Assembly (NCBI RefSeq): GCF_016863655.1
Contig: NZ_BOPH01000053.1
Coordinates: 146,536-210,535 of the forward strand
From: Virgisporangium ochraceum
Lineage (GTDB): Bacteria > Actinomycetota > Actinomycetes > Mycobacteriales > Micromonosporaceae
Length of the DNA stretch: 64,000 bases
Reading direction: 5' to 3'
Every line of letters begins with the position of its first letter. The stretch's first letter is position 1. The notes below the pieces were generated by a model. It made no database searches and was not told the DNA's origin. It was given only the letters and a program-made list of their open reading frames with translations. Both the position numbers and the translations under genes were made by a program. Below are positions 1-8,911 of this stretch, piece by piece.

Positions 1-1
1 T

Positions 2-49
2 GCCGCCGACGGCGTCGAACTGCGCTGGCCCGACGTCACCGGCTATTGA
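2..49 (+). CDS. 3' end of a truncated upstream gene, product unknown
   Basis: Only the last 15 codons lie in the window (ending Asp-Val-Thr-Gly-Tyr then TGA at 47-49). The reading frame has the expected codon use and ends 19 bases before the start of the sugar-binding lipoprotein, so it may be the upstream member of the same operon. Nothing in these residues identifies a family. Confidence 0.5.
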   Translation, partial: AADGVELRWPDVTGY

Positions 50-68
50 GTTCTGAGGAGCGACCCCC

Positions 69-1316
69 ATGAGAAAGAGACTCGCTGTATTACTGGCCGC
101 GGCTCTCGCGTTGACGGCCTGTGGAGGCGGCGACTCCGAGGCTTCCGACGGCCCGGTTTCGCTGCGCATGACGATCTGGACCGGCAACGCCGACCACCTC
201 GCGCTGTTCAACTCGATCGCCGACGAGTACAGGAAGCAGAACAGCAACGTCACCGAGATCAAGTTCGACACCCTGCCGATCGAGACCTACACCACCGGTC
301 TCACCACGCAGATCGCCGGCGGCAACGCCCCCGACTTGGCCTGGATCCTCGAGAACTCCGCACCCGACTTCGTCTCGTCGGGCGCGCTCGTGCCGCTGAA
401 GGTCGAGGGCTCCGAGGACCTCATCCCGAGCACCACCAGGCTGTGGCAGACCGGCGGCAAGCTCTACGCGTACCCGTTCTCCACGTCGCCGTTCGGGGTG
501 TTCGTCAACAACGACCTCATCAAGCAGGCCGGCCAGCAGACGCCCGCGGAGCTCATCGCCGCGAACCAGTGGACGTGGGACAAGGCGTACGCGGTCAACG
601 CCGCGGTGGCCGCCGGCACCGGCAAGGGCGGCCTCGTCGTCCGCGACTTCGACTACAAGACGTGGGACAACCTCGCCTCCGTGTGGGGCGGCTGGGGCGC
701 CGAGCCGTGGAGCGAGGACGGCAAGAAGCGCGGCTTCGCCGACCAGCCGATGGTCGACGCGATGACCGCGTTCCATAAGGCGATCTTCACCGACAAGGCC
801 GTTCCGGGTCCGGGTACCGCGCCGGACTTCTTCGCCGGCAACGCGGCCATGACGATCACCCAGATCTCGCGGGCGTCGCTGCTCAAGGACAGCAAGTTCC
901 AGTGGGACCTCGTGCCGCTGCCCGCCGGCCCGAAGGGCACCTACGGGGTGATCGGCCAGGCCGGCATCGGCGTGCTGAAGAAGGGGAAGAACGCCGACGC
1001 GGCCGCCGACTTCCTCGCGTTCTTCACCAGCCCGGAGAATTCGGCGAAGCTCGCCCAGTACTTCCCGCCGCCCCGCAAGACGCAACTCACCGCAGACAAC
1101 CTCGCGAAGACCAACCCCCTCCTGAAGCCGGAACAGCTGCAGAAGGTCGTCATCGAGGGCGTCAACATCGGTAAGGTCAAGCCGTCGCACACCGGACAGG
1201 CCGAGCTGAGCCAGACCGTGCGGGCCGCGCTCGACCCGCTGTGGAAGGCCGACGCCGACGTTCGCGGCGTGCTCGGCGGCGTCTGCTCCAAGATCCAACC
1301 GATGCTGGGCAAGTGA
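69..1316 (+). CDS. Sugar ABC transporter substrate-binding lipoprotein
   Basis: A 415-residue family 1 extracellular solute-binding protein. The N-terminus is a lipoprotein signal: basic MRKR, a hydrophobic core and a lipobox LTAC with the lipidated cysteine at residue 18, so it should sit on the outer face of the membrane and hand a carbohydrate to the two permeases that follow. The start ATG has a GAGGAG ribosome site eight bases upstream. The stop overlaps the first permease start (GTGA). The sugar cannot be read from the sequence. No ATPase gene follows, so it probably uses a shared MsiK-type ATPase, as is usual for carbohydrate importers of actinomycetes (known of the family, not seen here). 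Confidence 0.9.
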   Translation: MRKRLAVLLAAALALTACGGGDSEASDGPVSLRMTIWTGNADHLALFNSIADEYRKQNSNVTEIKFDTLPIETYTTGLTTQIAGGNAPDLAWILENSAPDFVSSGALVPLKVEGSEDLIPSTTRLWQTGGKLYAYPFSTSPFGVFVNNDLIKQAGQQTPAELIAANQWTWDKAYAVNAAVAAGTGKGGLVVRDFDYKTWDNLASVWGGWGAEPWSEDGKKRGFADQPMVDAMTAFHKAIFTDKAVPGPGTAPDFFAGNAAMTITQISRASLLKDSKFQWDLVPLPAGPKGTYGVIGQAGIGVLKKGKNADAAADFLAFFTSPENSAKLAQYFPPPRKTQLTADNLAKTNPLLKPEQLQKVVIEGVNIGKVKPSHTGQAELSQTVRAALDPLWKADADVRGVLGGVCSKIQPMLGK

Positions 1317-2203
1317 ACTCTTTCTGGACGAGGCGCCGGCGGGACAATCTCGCCGGTTACCTCTTCATCGCGCCGCAGTTGCTGGGCAGCCTCGCGTTCG
1401 TGCTCGGCCCGCTGGTGATGGTGGTCTGGTACAGCCTCCACGAGTGGAACGTGCTCGCCGACACGTTCGAGTTCACCGGCGCGTCGAACTACCGGGCGCT
1501 GGCCGACGACCCCGAACTCGGCAACGTGCTGGCCGCGACCACGTTCTTCTCGGTCGGGCTCGTGGTGTTCAACCTGACGCTCGCGCTGCTGCTGGCCGTG
1601 CTGCTCAACCAGAAGCTGCGCGGCACCGTCGTGTTCCGCACGCTGTTCTTCTCGCCCGTCGTCGTGTCGCTCGTCGCCTGGACGATCGTGTGGGGCTTCC
1701 TGCTGCAGAACGACGGCGGCATCAACGGCCTGCTCGACACCGTCGGGGTCACCGGCCCGAACTGGCTGCGCGGTGAGACCACCGCGATGATGTCGGTGAT
1801 CGTGGTGCAGGTGTTCAAGAACGTCGGGCTGAACATGGTGCTGTTCCTGGCCGCGCTCCAGGGCGTCCCGCAGCAGTTGTACGAGGCCGCGACGCTCGAC
1901 GGCGCCGGTTGGTGGATGCGCTTCGGCCGCATCACGATGCCGCTGATCAGCCCGACGATCCTGCTCACGTCGATCATCACGGTGGTGGGTTCGCTGCAGG
2001 TGTTCGCGCAGATCGCCGTTCTGACGCAGGGCGGGCCCGGCACCTCGACGACGGTGCTCGTCTACTACCTGTACCAGCAGGCCTTCCAGTTCCACCACTT
2101 CGGGTACGGGGCCACGCTGTCGGTGCTGCTGTTCGTGATCGTGCTGGGGCTGACGCTGCTGCAGTGGCGCATGCGCCGGAGGTGGGTGCTCGATGAAAAC
2201 TGA
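1313..2203 (+). CDS. Sugar ABC transporter permease (MalF type)
   Basis: A 296-residue membrane permease. I chose the GTG at 1313 because it overlaps the binding protein stop (GTGA) and gives the usual family N-terminus, a short basic tail followed at once by the first transmembrane helix (GYLFIAPQLLG). About six helices can be seen, and the cytoplasmic EAA loop that docks the ATPase is present near residue 195 (EAATLDGAG followed by P-L). It is translationally coupled to the binding protein before it and overlaps the second permease after it by 11 bases, so the three form one transport operon. Confidence 0.9.
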   Translation: MNSFWTRRRRDNLAGYLFIAPQLLGSLAFVLGPLVMVVWYSLHEWNVLADTFEFTGASNYRALADDPELGNVLAATTFFSVGLVVFNLTLALLLAVLLNQKLRGTVVFRTLFFSPVVVSLVAWTIVWGFLLQNDGGINGLLDTVGVTGPNWLRGETTAMMSVIVVQVFKNVGLNMVLFLAALQGVPQQLYEAATLDGAGWWMRFGRITMPLISPTILLTSIITVVGSLQVFAQIAVLTQGGPGTSTTVLVYYLYQQAFQFHHFGYGATLSVLLFVIVLGLTLLQWRMRRRWVLDEN

Positions 2204-3035
2204 CCTGTCCCCGCGGGCGAAGACGGCGCTCTATGGCGTGCTCTCGGTGCTGTGCATCCCGTTCGTGTTCCCGACGTGGTGGATGGTCACGTCGTCGTTC
2301 AAGCCGGTCGGTGACATCTTCGCGTTCCCGCCGGCCCTGGTGCCCACCTCGCCCCGGCTCGAGGCCTACCGTTCCGTCTTCGACCTGCAGCCGTTCGTCC
2401 AGCAGTACTGGAACAGCCTGTACATCGCGGTGGCCGTGACGATCGGCACGCTCGCGGTGTCCACCATGGCCGGTTACGCGTTCGCGCGCATCCGCTTCCG
2501 GGGCGCCAACGTGCTGTTCGTGGTGATCCTGACCGGGCTGCTCATCCCGAGCGAGGTCACGATCGTCCCGCTGTTCCAGCTGTTCCTGAAGCTCGGCCTC
2601 ACCGACACCCACTGGCCGCTGATCGTGGTGCCGGTCCTGGGCGCGCCGAGCGTGCTGGCGACGTTCATCATGCGGCAGTTCTTCGTCACCCTCCCCCGCG
2701 ACCTGGAGGAGGCCGCCCGCGTCGACGGCCTCGGGCATCCGGGCACGTTCTGGCGGGTGGCGCTGCCGCTGGCGAGGCCGGCCCTGGGCGCGGTCGCCAT
2801 CTTCACGTTCCTGCACAGCTGGAACCTGTACCTGGAGCCGGTGGTCTTCCTGTCGACGCCGGAGAAGTTCACCCTGCCGCAGGCCCTGACCCAGTACGTC
2901 GACGCCTACGGCGGCCCGATGTGGAACGTCCAGCTGGCGGCGGCGTCGCTGACGACGCTACCGGTGCTGGCGGTGTTCGTGTTCGCCCAACGCCAGTTCG
3001 TCGAGGGCCTGGCGACGACGGGCCTCAAGGGCTGA
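2193..3035 (+). CDS. Sugar ABC transporter permease (MalG type)
   Basis: A 280-residue inner-membrane permease, second channel subunit of the importer. It has the MalG-type order: basic N-terminus, helix around residues 10-30, a long external loop, then five more helices, with the EAA docking motif near residue 170 (EEAARVDGLG). It starts inside the last codons of the previous permease. The 3' end overlaps by 11 bases the end of a small gene on the opposite strand, and no terminator is visible between them. Operon placement gives the function; the sugar is unknown. Confidence 0.9.
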   Translation: MKTDLSPRAKTALYGVLSVLCIPFVFPTWWMVTSSFKPVGDIFAFPPALVPTSPRLEAYRSVFDLQPFVQQYWNSLYIAVAVTIGTLAVSTMAGYAFARIRFRGANVLFVVILTGLLIPSEVTIVPLFQLFLKLGLTDTHWPLIVVPVLGAPSVLATFIMRQFFVTLPRDLEEAARVDGLGHPGTFWRVALPLARPALGAVAIFTFLHSWNLYLEPVVFLSTPEKFTLPQALTQYVDAYGGPMWNVQLAAASLTTLPVLAVFVFAQRQFVEGLATTGLKG

Positions 3036-3264
3036 GACGGCGGCGGAGGCGGTCGCCCGGTGACTCGACCGGTTCCATTCGTTGCTCCTGGACCTCGACC
3101 ACCTCGCGGTACTTGTGGCGGCCGGGGTTCCAGGCCTCGTCCAGCGGTCCCATGAGCCCGCCCCCGATGCCGGCCCGCCGGATGCGCCTGCCCAGCCACC
3201 AGTAGAAGGCCAGCAGCAGGACGAACCCGGCCGCCACGACCAACCCCGCCCAGAGCGTCTCCAT
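3025..3264 (-). CDS. Small conserved single-pass membrane protein
   Basis: A 79-residue protein starting at an ATG at 3264. Residues 1-24 form one transmembrane helix (METLWAGLVVAAGFVLLLAF), followed by a basic stretch (GRRIRRAG) and a soluble tail with the segment GPLDEAWNP-GRHKYREVVEVQEQR. As I recall, actinomycete genomes contain similar small proteins with an MGP-D/E-E-x-W/Y-H/N-P segment, but no function is known to me. It is divergent from the sigma factor gene with 51 bases between their starts, so the two may share a promoter region, and its 3' end overlaps the permease gene. Confidence 0.65.
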   Translation of the reverse strand: METLWAGLVVAAGFVLLLAFYWWLGRRIRRAGIGGGLMGPLDEAWNPGRHKYREVVEVQEQRMEPVESPGDRLRRRLSP

Positions 3265-3315
3265 GAAGACGACGATAACGGCAACCGGCGGACGGCCGCC
3301 GTACGTCAACTGCAC

Positions 3316-3792
3316 ATGGATGATGCGTACCGGGAGTACGTGGTCGCCCGGCTCGACCGGCTCAGACGCGCGGCCTACCTCCTCTGCGGAGACTGGCACC
3401 TCGCCGACGACCTGGTGTCGGTGACGATCGACAAGCTGTACCGGCACTGGCGGCGGGCCCGGGCGGCACGCAGCATCGACGCGTACACCCAGAGGATCCT
3501 CACCAACACCTGGCTCGACGAGACCCGCCGACCGTGGCGCCGCCGCGAGATCGTCACCGACGAGCTTCCCGAGAACGCCGCCGACCGCGACGAGGACCCG
3601 TCGAACCTGCTCGACCTCGTCGCCACGCTGAGCCCGCGCCGGCGGGCGGCGATCGTGCTGCGGTTCTACTTCGATCTCTCCGTCGACGACACCGCCGAGG
3701 TGCTCGGGTGCAGCCCCGGCACCGTCAAGAGCCTCACCGCCCGCGGCCTCGCCGCCCTGCAGCGTCACCTCACCCACGAAGGGAACCGCTGA
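3316..3792 (+). CDS. SigE-family (group 4) RNA polymerase sigma factor
   Basis: A 158-residue sigma-70 protein of the short actinomycete SigE/TIGR02983 type. Region 2 lies at about residues 10-70 (RRAAYLLCGDWHLADDLVSVT...LYRHW, the core-binding and -10 recognition part) and region 4 at about 105-155 (SPRRRAAIVLRFYFDLSVDDTAEVLGCSPGTVKSLTARGL, a helix-turn-helix for the -35). The ATG at 3316 gives the usual family N-terminus (MDDAYREYVVARL); an open frame extends further upstream but is not conserved in character. It overlaps the next gene (TGATG), which encodes a membrane protein and is the likely partner. Target genes are unknown. Confidence 0.88.
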   Translation: MDDAYREYVVARLDRLRRAAYLLCGDWHLADDLVSVTIDKLYRHWRRARAARSIDAYTQRILTNTWLDETRRPWRRREIVTDELPENAADRDEDPSNLLDLVATLSPRRRAAIVLRFYFDLSVDDTAEVLGCSPGTVKSLTARGLAALQRHLTHEGNR

Positions 3793-4577
3793 TGTACCGC
3801 ACCGTCTTCGACCGCGAGATCGGCACCCCGCCGCCGTCGTCCGTCGACGTCGACGGCGTGATCAGGCGCCGCCGGCGCGCCCGGCGCCTGCGCACCGCAC
3901 TCGTCGGCGCGGTCGCCGGGGTCACCGCCGTGGCGCTCGTCGGGGTGACGGTCACCGCGGCGGACGACGACCGGCGCGGCGAACGGGTCGGCGGGCCGTT
4001 GGCGTCACCGCCGGTGCCGGACGTGCCCGCACGGCTCGAGGCGGCGCTCCGGGGCTTCCTCAACGCCACCCTCCCCGGCGCGGAGTACCAGGGCAACCGG
4101 CCCCAGTTCGGACCGCTCGTGTTCGAGCACCGGTACCACGAGGCGAAGGCCGAGGTGCCCGGCGTCTCGGGCGGCGTACAGGGAGAGGACTACTACTACG
4201 CCACCGCCGACATCACCACCGACGCCGGTACCGGCAACCTCTCGATCGGCGTCGGCCGGCGTGATCCCGACAAGTTCGACGTCCGCGCGACCTGCCCCGA
4301 GGACGGCCCCCTGGACGCCACGACGTACTCGTGCCTCCCGTCGACCGGCCCGGGTGACACCAGGACGATCTTCGAGAAGACCACCGGGAGCAAGGCGGTG
4401 CAGTACCGCGCCGTGGCCGCCCGCGCGGACGGGATCACCGTGTTCGTGGTGGTGACGAACAACTCCCGGAAGGGCGCGAAGTCCGAGCTGGAGCTCGACC
4501 GCGCCGACTCGCCCGCGCCACCGCTCAACGGCCTCCAGGCCCGCGACCTCGCGCTGTTGAGCGGCCTCACGGTGTGA
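3792..4577 (+). CDS. Membrane-anchored partner of the SigE-type sigma factor
   Basis: A 261-residue protein whose start overlaps the sigma factor stop. It has a cytoplasmic N-terminus of about 30 residues ending in a very basic run (RRRRRARRLR), one transmembrane helix at about 35-56, then an extracellular domain of about 200 residues without a family signature that I recognise. Position and topology suggest an anti-sigma or sigma-linked membrane protein, but there is no zinc-binding HxxxCxxC motif, so this is inference from context only. It ends in an 11-base overlap with the response regulator gene on the other strand. Confidence 0.6.
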   Translation: MYRTVFDREIGTPPPSSVDVDGVIRRRRRARRLRTALVGAVAGVTAVALVGVTVTAADDDRRGERVGGPLASPPVPDVPARLEAALRGFLNATLPGAEYQGNRPQFGPLVFEHRYHEAKAEVPGVSGGVQGEDYYYATADITTDAGTGNLSIGVGRRDPDKFDVRATCPEDGPLDATTYSCLPSTGPGDTRTIFEKTTGSKAVQYRAVAARADGITVFVVVTNNSRKGAKSELELDRADSPAPPLNGLQARDLALLSGLTV

Positions 4578-5211
4578 GCGGGCTGCGATGGCCGGTCGCC
4601 CAGGCCCACGCCGCGATCGCCACCCGGTTCGACACGCCCAGTTTCTGCTGGATGCTCGCCAGGTGCGTCTTGACCGTGCCCGCCGTGATGTACAGCTGGG
4701 CGCCGATCTCCGCGTTGGTCTTCCCCTCGGCGACGAGGGCCACCACGTCGAGCTCCCGGTCGGTCAGCGGGTTCGGCGGCGTGACGGCGGGCCGGACGGC
4801 CAGCTCGCGCAGCAACCGCACGGTGACCTCGGGGCTGATCAGCGCGTCGCCGGCCACCGCGGCCCGCACCGCCTGCACGAGCAGCGCCGCGCCGGAGTGC
4901 TTCAGCAGGAACCCGCACGCGCCGTGGCGCAGCGCCGTGTGCACGTACGCGTCGAGGTCGTAGGTCGTCACGACCACCACCCGCACCGGTGGCGAGGCGG
5001 TGGAGAGCACGCGGGTCAGCTCCAGGCCGTCCATGCGCGGCATCCGGATGTCGACGAGGGCGACGTCGGGGCGCAGCCGCCGCGCGAGCTCCGCCGCCTC
5101 GACGCCGTCGGCGGCCTCACCGACGACCTCGATGTCGCGTGCGGCGTTGAGGATCGTGCGGAACGCGATCCGCACCGACTCCTGGTCGTCGGCGAGCAGC
5201 ACCCGGATCAC
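4567..5211 (-). CDS. NarL/FixJ-type response regulator
   Basis: A 214-residue DNA-binding response regulator. Residues 1-120 are a receiver domain with acidic pocket Asp8-Asp9, phosphoacceptor Asp54 (VALVDIRMPRMDG), the Thr switch (VVTTYD) and the conserved Lys (FLLKHSG). Residues 145-210 are a LuxR-type helix-turn-helix (LTDRELDVVALVAEGKTNAEIGAQL...TVKTHLASI). The GTG start at 5211 overlaps the stop of the kinase gene (GTGA), so kinase and regulator are translationally coupled. Targets are not known; the divergent membrane protein gene at 6371 is a natural candidate. Confidence 0.92.
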   Translation of the reverse strand: MIRVLLADDQESVRIAFRTILNAARDIEVVGEAADGVEAAELARRLRPDVALVDIRMPRMDGLELTRVLSTASPPVRVVVVTTYDLDAYVHTALRHGACGFLLKHSGAALLVQAVRAAVAGDALISPEVTVRLLRELAVRPAVTPPNPLTDRELDVVALVAEGKTNAEIGAQLYITAGTVKTHLASIQQKLGVSNRVAIAAWAWATGHRSPLTP

Positions 5212-6284
5212 CGCGGCACCTGCGCGCGCACGCGCCACCCGTCGCCGGTGGGGCCGGCCGCGAACGTGCCGCCGAACGACTCGACGCGTTCGCGGAGCCC
5301 GATCAGACCGAGGCCGTTTCCACTCCAGGCCGCGGGTGGCCGCCGGGTGGTCGTGTTGTCCACGGTGACCGTGACCGCGTGCGCCCCCGCCGCCAGGTCC
5401 ACGGCGACCTCCGCGCCGACGCCGGCGTGCTTGCGCACGTTGGTGAGCGCCTCCAGCACCACGCGGTAGAGGGCGTTGCCGACCTCGTCGCGCGCTTCGG
5501 CCTCGACGTCGGGTGCCATGGTCAGCCGCACGTGCCCGTCGCCGGCGTCGGCGTAGCGGCGCACCAGCGCGGGGATGTCGGCGATGCCGGGCAGCGGTTC
5601 CCGCACGGCGGTGTCGGTGTCGGGCTCGCGCAGCACCCGGATGGAGCGCTGCATCGACGACAGGGCGCGCGTGCCGTCGGCCTCGATGCGGTCGAGCACG
5701 GCCGCCAGTTCCGGCGCCTCCTCGGCGGCCCGCTCGCCCAGCAGCACCCGGGCCGCCTGTGCCTGCACCACCATCGCGCTCACGTCGTGGGCCACGTAGT
5801 CGTGCAGGTCGGCGGCCAGCTGCACGCGCTGCTCCCGTTGCGCCGCGGTGACGGCGGCCGCGCGTCTGCGGTCCAGACCCCGCAGATACAACCCGGACGC
5901 CGCCCCGACCAGCCCGGCCAGCGACCAGAACGCGATCTCCACGACCGCTTCCCAGCCCCACGTCGGCGGGTCGTTCGTGATCGGGACGATGAGCGATCCG
6001 CCGGCGGCCACGCCCACCGGCGCGACGGCCGCCGCCCACGCCGGCGACGACCACCGGCACACCAGCGCGACCAGCACCATCAGCTCGGCGGTGAGCAGCA
6101 GTTCGGAGGCGCTCCTGCCCGACGGGTCGGGGTTCGCGACCCAGTACCCGGTCGCCCCGAGCGTGACCGCCGCGACGGCGAGCGTCACGGGTCCGAGGAA
6201 CGCCGAGCGGTAGCGGCGGACGGCGAGCACCGCGAGGGCGGCGGCGCCGAGCAGCGCGGGAACGGCGAAGACGGGGGCGGGCAC
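5208..6284 (-). CDS. Sensor histidine kinase (HisKA_3 type)
   Basis: A 358-residue membrane kinase that pairs with the response regulator. I chose GTG 6284 because translation from there starts directly with the first transmembrane helix (PVFAVPALLGAAALAVLAV), whereas the open frame upstream codes only for arginine-rich low-complexity sequence. Four to five hydrophobic segments fill residues 1-135 and there is no large external domain. The phosphorylatable His lies in LAADLHDYVAHD, followed by an HATPase_c domain with N box (ALTNVRKHA) and G box (GNGLGLIGLRERV). It would phosphorylate the adjacent regulator; the stimulus is unknown. Confidence 0.9.
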   Translation of the reverse strand: MPAPVFAVPALLGAAALAVLAVRRYRSAFLGPVTLAVAAVTLGATGYWVANPDPSGRSASELLLTAELMVLVALVCRWSSPAWAAAVAPVGVAAGGSLIVPITNDPPTWGWEAVVEIAFWSLAGLVGAASGLYLRGLDRRRAAAVTAAQREQRVQLAADLHDYVAHDVSAMVVQAQAARVLLGERAAEEAPELAAVLDRIEADGTRALSSMQRSIRVLREPDTDTAVREPLPGIADIPALVRRYADAGDGHVRLTMAPDVEAEARDEVGNALYRVVLEALTNVRKHAGVGAEVAVDLAAGAHAVTVTVDNTTTRRPPAAWSGNGLGLIGLRERVESFGGTFAAGPTGDGWRVRAQVPR

Positions 6285-6370
6285 CGGTCCACGATAGGGC
6301 GAGCGGTCGGCACGGCGCCTCTGCCGATCGGCAGATACCCGCAGCGGCCGAACGCGGCGAGATTTGCGGC

Positions 6371-7429
6371 ATGCGATCGATTCCCTACCTCGCGGCGGCC
6401 TGGTGCCTCGGTTACGCCGCGCTCGCTCTCTCGTGGGCGTTCGGAGCGCCCGGCTTTCCGTTCGGCGGCAACGACCCGCGCGGCCCGGAGATGGGCAGCT
6501 GGCTGTCCGGTGCGACACCCGGATGGGCCGGGGCAGTGCTGGCCGTCGCCTGCGGCGCCGGCGCGGTCGCGGCGTTCGCGGTCGCCCGGGGCGGCGCCGC
6601 GTTCTCCGCGGCCCGGGGTGGTGCGGGCCGCTGGGTGGCCGCGGTGCTGGTACCGGTGGCGCTGGTGCTGCTCCTGATCGTGCCCGACGTCCGGGTCCTG
6701 CAGAACCTGGCGTACTCGTTCAGCCTGCACTTCGACCTCGTCGACTGGCCGGTCCTCAACCAGGCGCTGTGCGTCCTGGGCGGGCTGCTCGTCGCGGGCA
6801 CGGCCATCGTCGCGCTGCGGCGTCCGCCCTGCGCGGAGTGCCGCCGGCCGGAGGCCGTCGCCGGAGAGAGGACCCGGTGGACGCGCATCGGCCGCTGGGC
6901 GGTCGTCGTCGCGATCGTCTCGCAGCTGCCGTACGCGGTGCAGCGGGCGGCGTGGAACCTCGGGTTTCCCCTGGGCGTCTCGCAGCAGTTCGTCGACGAC
7001 CTCGCCAACGACATCGTCGAGAAGGGCCTGCACCCGATCATGATGTGGATGCTGGTCATCCCCGACGTGTTCGGCGCGTTGCTGACGCTCGGTCTGGTGA
7101 TGCGGTGGGGCGAGCGGGTCCCCGCGTGGGTGCCGTTCCTCGGCGACCGGCGGGTGCCGATCAGCCTCGCCGTGGTGCCGGCGACCGTCGTCTCGGTCGC
7201 GGTCACCGTCGCCGGGCTGGCTCTCTACCGGTTCGTATGGGAGGACGGCGGGGTCGAGGGCTCAGCGGCGCCGGCCCTGCTGTGGCTGCCCTGGGGTCTG
7301 GCGCTGGCCACCGCCACGTTCGCGTACGTGATGCGGCGGCGCCGCACCTGCGCCGGCCACGGACCGGCGGAGCGGGTGCCCGGTTCTCAGGGAACGAACA
7401 CGTCGAGCACGCGACCGTTGGTGACGTAG
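6371..7429 (+). CDS. Polytopic membrane protein of unknown function
   Basis: A 352-residue protein with seven to eight predicted transmembrane helices (starting at about residues 5, 57, 85, 125, 175, 220, 260 and 305) and short loops. It has two nearby cysteine pairs on the cytoplasmic side (PPCAECRRPE near residue 155) that might bind metal, but I recognise no family. It is divergent from the two-component genes with 86 bases between starts, which suggests control by them. The last 43 bases overlap the 3' end of the PQQ-repeat gene on the minus strand, so the extreme C-terminus may be poorly constrained. Confidence 0.65.
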   Translation: MRSIPYLAAAWCLGYAALALSWAFGAPGFPFGGNDPRGPEMGSWLSGATPGWAGAVLAVACGAGAVAAFAVARGGAAFSAARGGAGRWVAAVLVPVALVLLLIVPDVRVLQNLAYSFSLHFDLVDWPVLNQALCVLGGLLVAGTAIVALRRPPCAECRRPEAVAGERTRWTRIGRWAVVVAIVSQLPYAVQRAAWNLGFPLGVSQQFVDDLANDIVEKGLHPIMMWMLVIPDVFGALLTLGLVMRWGERVPAWVPFLGDRRVPISLAVVPATVVSVAVTVAGLALYRFVWEDGGVEGSAAPALLWLPWGLALATATFAYVMRRRRTCAGHGPAERVPGSQGTNTSSTRPLVT

Positions 7430-8556
7430 AGCCGGCCGCTGGCGACCACCGCGTGCTCGTGCACGTCGCCGACCATCGGCAGGTCCTCGAGGTCTTTGCC
7501 GTCGCGCGCGTCGCGCATCACCAGCCAACCGTTCTCGATCGGCGCGTACACGACGCCGCCGGCGACGGTCGGCCGGCCGAGCGGGGCGCTGAGGAATTCC
7601 TGGTCCCAGATCTTCTTGCCGTCCTTGACGTTCAGCGCGATCAGGTGGGTGTCGCGGGCGGCGTAGATCCGGGTGCCGTCGACCGCGAGGGAGGCGGTGC
7701 CGTCCTCCCGGGCGACCCCGCCCACCGACCAGAGGGTGTTGCCGTCCTTCGCGGCGAGGGCGAACAGCTTGCCGGTGGCGTCGCCGACGATGAACCGCTC
7801 CCCCGCCGGGTCGGCGGCGGCCACGATCCACTGGGCCTTCGTCGACCACAGCTCCCTACCGGTGACGATGTCGACCGCCACGGACCCCTTGCCCTTGCGG
7901 GACAGCAGGAGCCGCCCGTTGGCCGACACGTCGGCGGTGAGCTCCACCTCGGCCCGCGACCACAGGAGCGCGCCGTCGGACCGGCGGTACACGCTGACGC
8001 GGTCCTCTCCCGCGTCGCCACCACCGACGGCGATCACGGCGCGGTCGACGACCATGTGGTACGCGGGCGCGTCCCGCTTGACGGACCACCTGGTCGCGCC
8101 GGTGGCGGCGTCGTACGCGGTCAGCTCGACGTCCGGGTCGCTCACCGAGCCGCAGGTGTTCATCGCCGAGACCAGCAGGTTGCCGGCGACCGCGAGCTTC
8201 GGCGTCTCGTAGTCGAAGATGCGCAGGGTGCGCCGCCACAGCCGCTCGCCGGTCACCGAGTCGTACGCGGCGAAGCCGTTGGCGTCGGGCAGGAACATCC
8301 GGCGTCCGGCCATCACCGGCGGGCTCTGCGCCATGCACCCCGACCGCGTGACCGGCGACAGCACCGACCAGCCGTACCGCAGCTTGCCGGCGTTGCGGGT
8401 GGTGATGGTGCGCTCGTGCGGGTTGGCGTTGGTGTTGCCGGGGCCGTACCCGTCCTGGGTCCACTCCGAGGCCGGCGCGGCATGCGCCGCCTCCACAGAC
8501 GGCGCGAACCCGACGGCGAGAGCCCCCACCAGCAGGGCCCGGAACAGGGTAGACAT
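7387..8556 (-). CDS. Secreted PQQ-like beta-propeller protein
   Basis: A 389-residue exported protein. Residues 1-26 are a Sec signal peptide ending near AHAAPA. The rest is built from PQQ/BamB-like beta-propeller blades, visible as repeated units of the type A-x-D-x-x-TG-x-x-LW (for example VTGERLWRR, ATGATRWSV, SDGALLWSR, VTGRELWST, KDGNTLWSV). Such propellers act as scaffolds or as quinoprotein dehydrogenases; I see no clear PQQ-binding catalytic set, so a binding or scaffold role is more likely. Its 3' end overlaps the membrane protein gene at 6371-7429. Function otherwise unknown. Confidence 0.78.
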   Translation of the reverse strand: MSTLFRALLVGALAVGFAPSVEAAHAAPASEWTQDGYGPGNTNANPHERTITTRNAGKLRYGWSVLSPVTRSGCMAQSPPVMAGRRMFLPDANGFAAYDSVTGERLWRRTLRIFDYETPKLAVAGNLLVSAMNTCGSVSDPDVELTAYDAATGATRWSVKRDAPAYHMVVDRAVIAVGGGDAGEDRVSVYRRSDGALLWSRAEVELTADVSANGRLLLSRKGKGSVAVDIVTGRELWSTKAQWIVAAADPAGERFIVGDATGKLFALAAKDGNTLWSVGGVAREDGTASLAVDGTRIYAARDTHLIALNVKDGKKIWDQEFLSAPLGRPTVAGGVVYAPIENGWLVMRDARDGKDLEDLPMVGDVHEHAVVASGRLYVTNGRVLDVFVP

Positions 8557-8911
8557 GCCCGAATCGTAGAAATTGTCGGGTGAGTTGGCGGCGGAACCGG
8601 GGAACTGACGCCCTCAACCGGCCACCGAACCCTCCGGACGCCGAACCCCGACGCCGAACCCCGACGCCGGGCCCGGGTGCGCGCGGACATGCCATCAGAG
8701 CCCATGCGCACCCGGGCGTTTCGGCGGGCGGGGACCCCGCACCGAACTCCCGGGCAGCGGGCGGAGCCGGCGCCAACGGAGCGGCGCCGACAACCGACCC
8801 CGCCCCACGCTCCCCAGGATCCGGTGCCCAGACGCTAGCACAAGACGTTCATATACGTACAGGAACGTAGCGGACGGTCCGGCTACGTAGCTGCTCAATT
8901 AGCTTCGTTTT
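8557..8911. promoter_or_regulatory. Divergent promoter region of PQQ-protein and GntR genes
   Basis: This 355-base gap has no supported gene. At 8636-8665 there is a short tandem repeat of ACGCCGAACCCCG units. Just before the GntR gene the core ACGTA occurs three times, at 8855, 8865 and 8885, that is 10 and 20 bases apart and so on one face of the helix; the last copy is the centre of the 10-base palindrome GCTACGTAGC (8882-8891). This AT-richer stretch (8843-8911) looks like the promoter and autoregulatory operator of the GntR gene (inference). Confidence 0.45.

Noticed and set aside
6364..8583. 739-codon plus-strand frame across the membrane protein and PQQ-protein genes
   Set aside because: Crosses two well-supported genes in another frame and encodes Arg/Gly-rich sequence only.
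8580..8870. 96-codon plus-strand frame between the PQQ gene and the GntR gene
   Set aside because: Proline/arginine low complexity over a short tandem repeat; no start signal.
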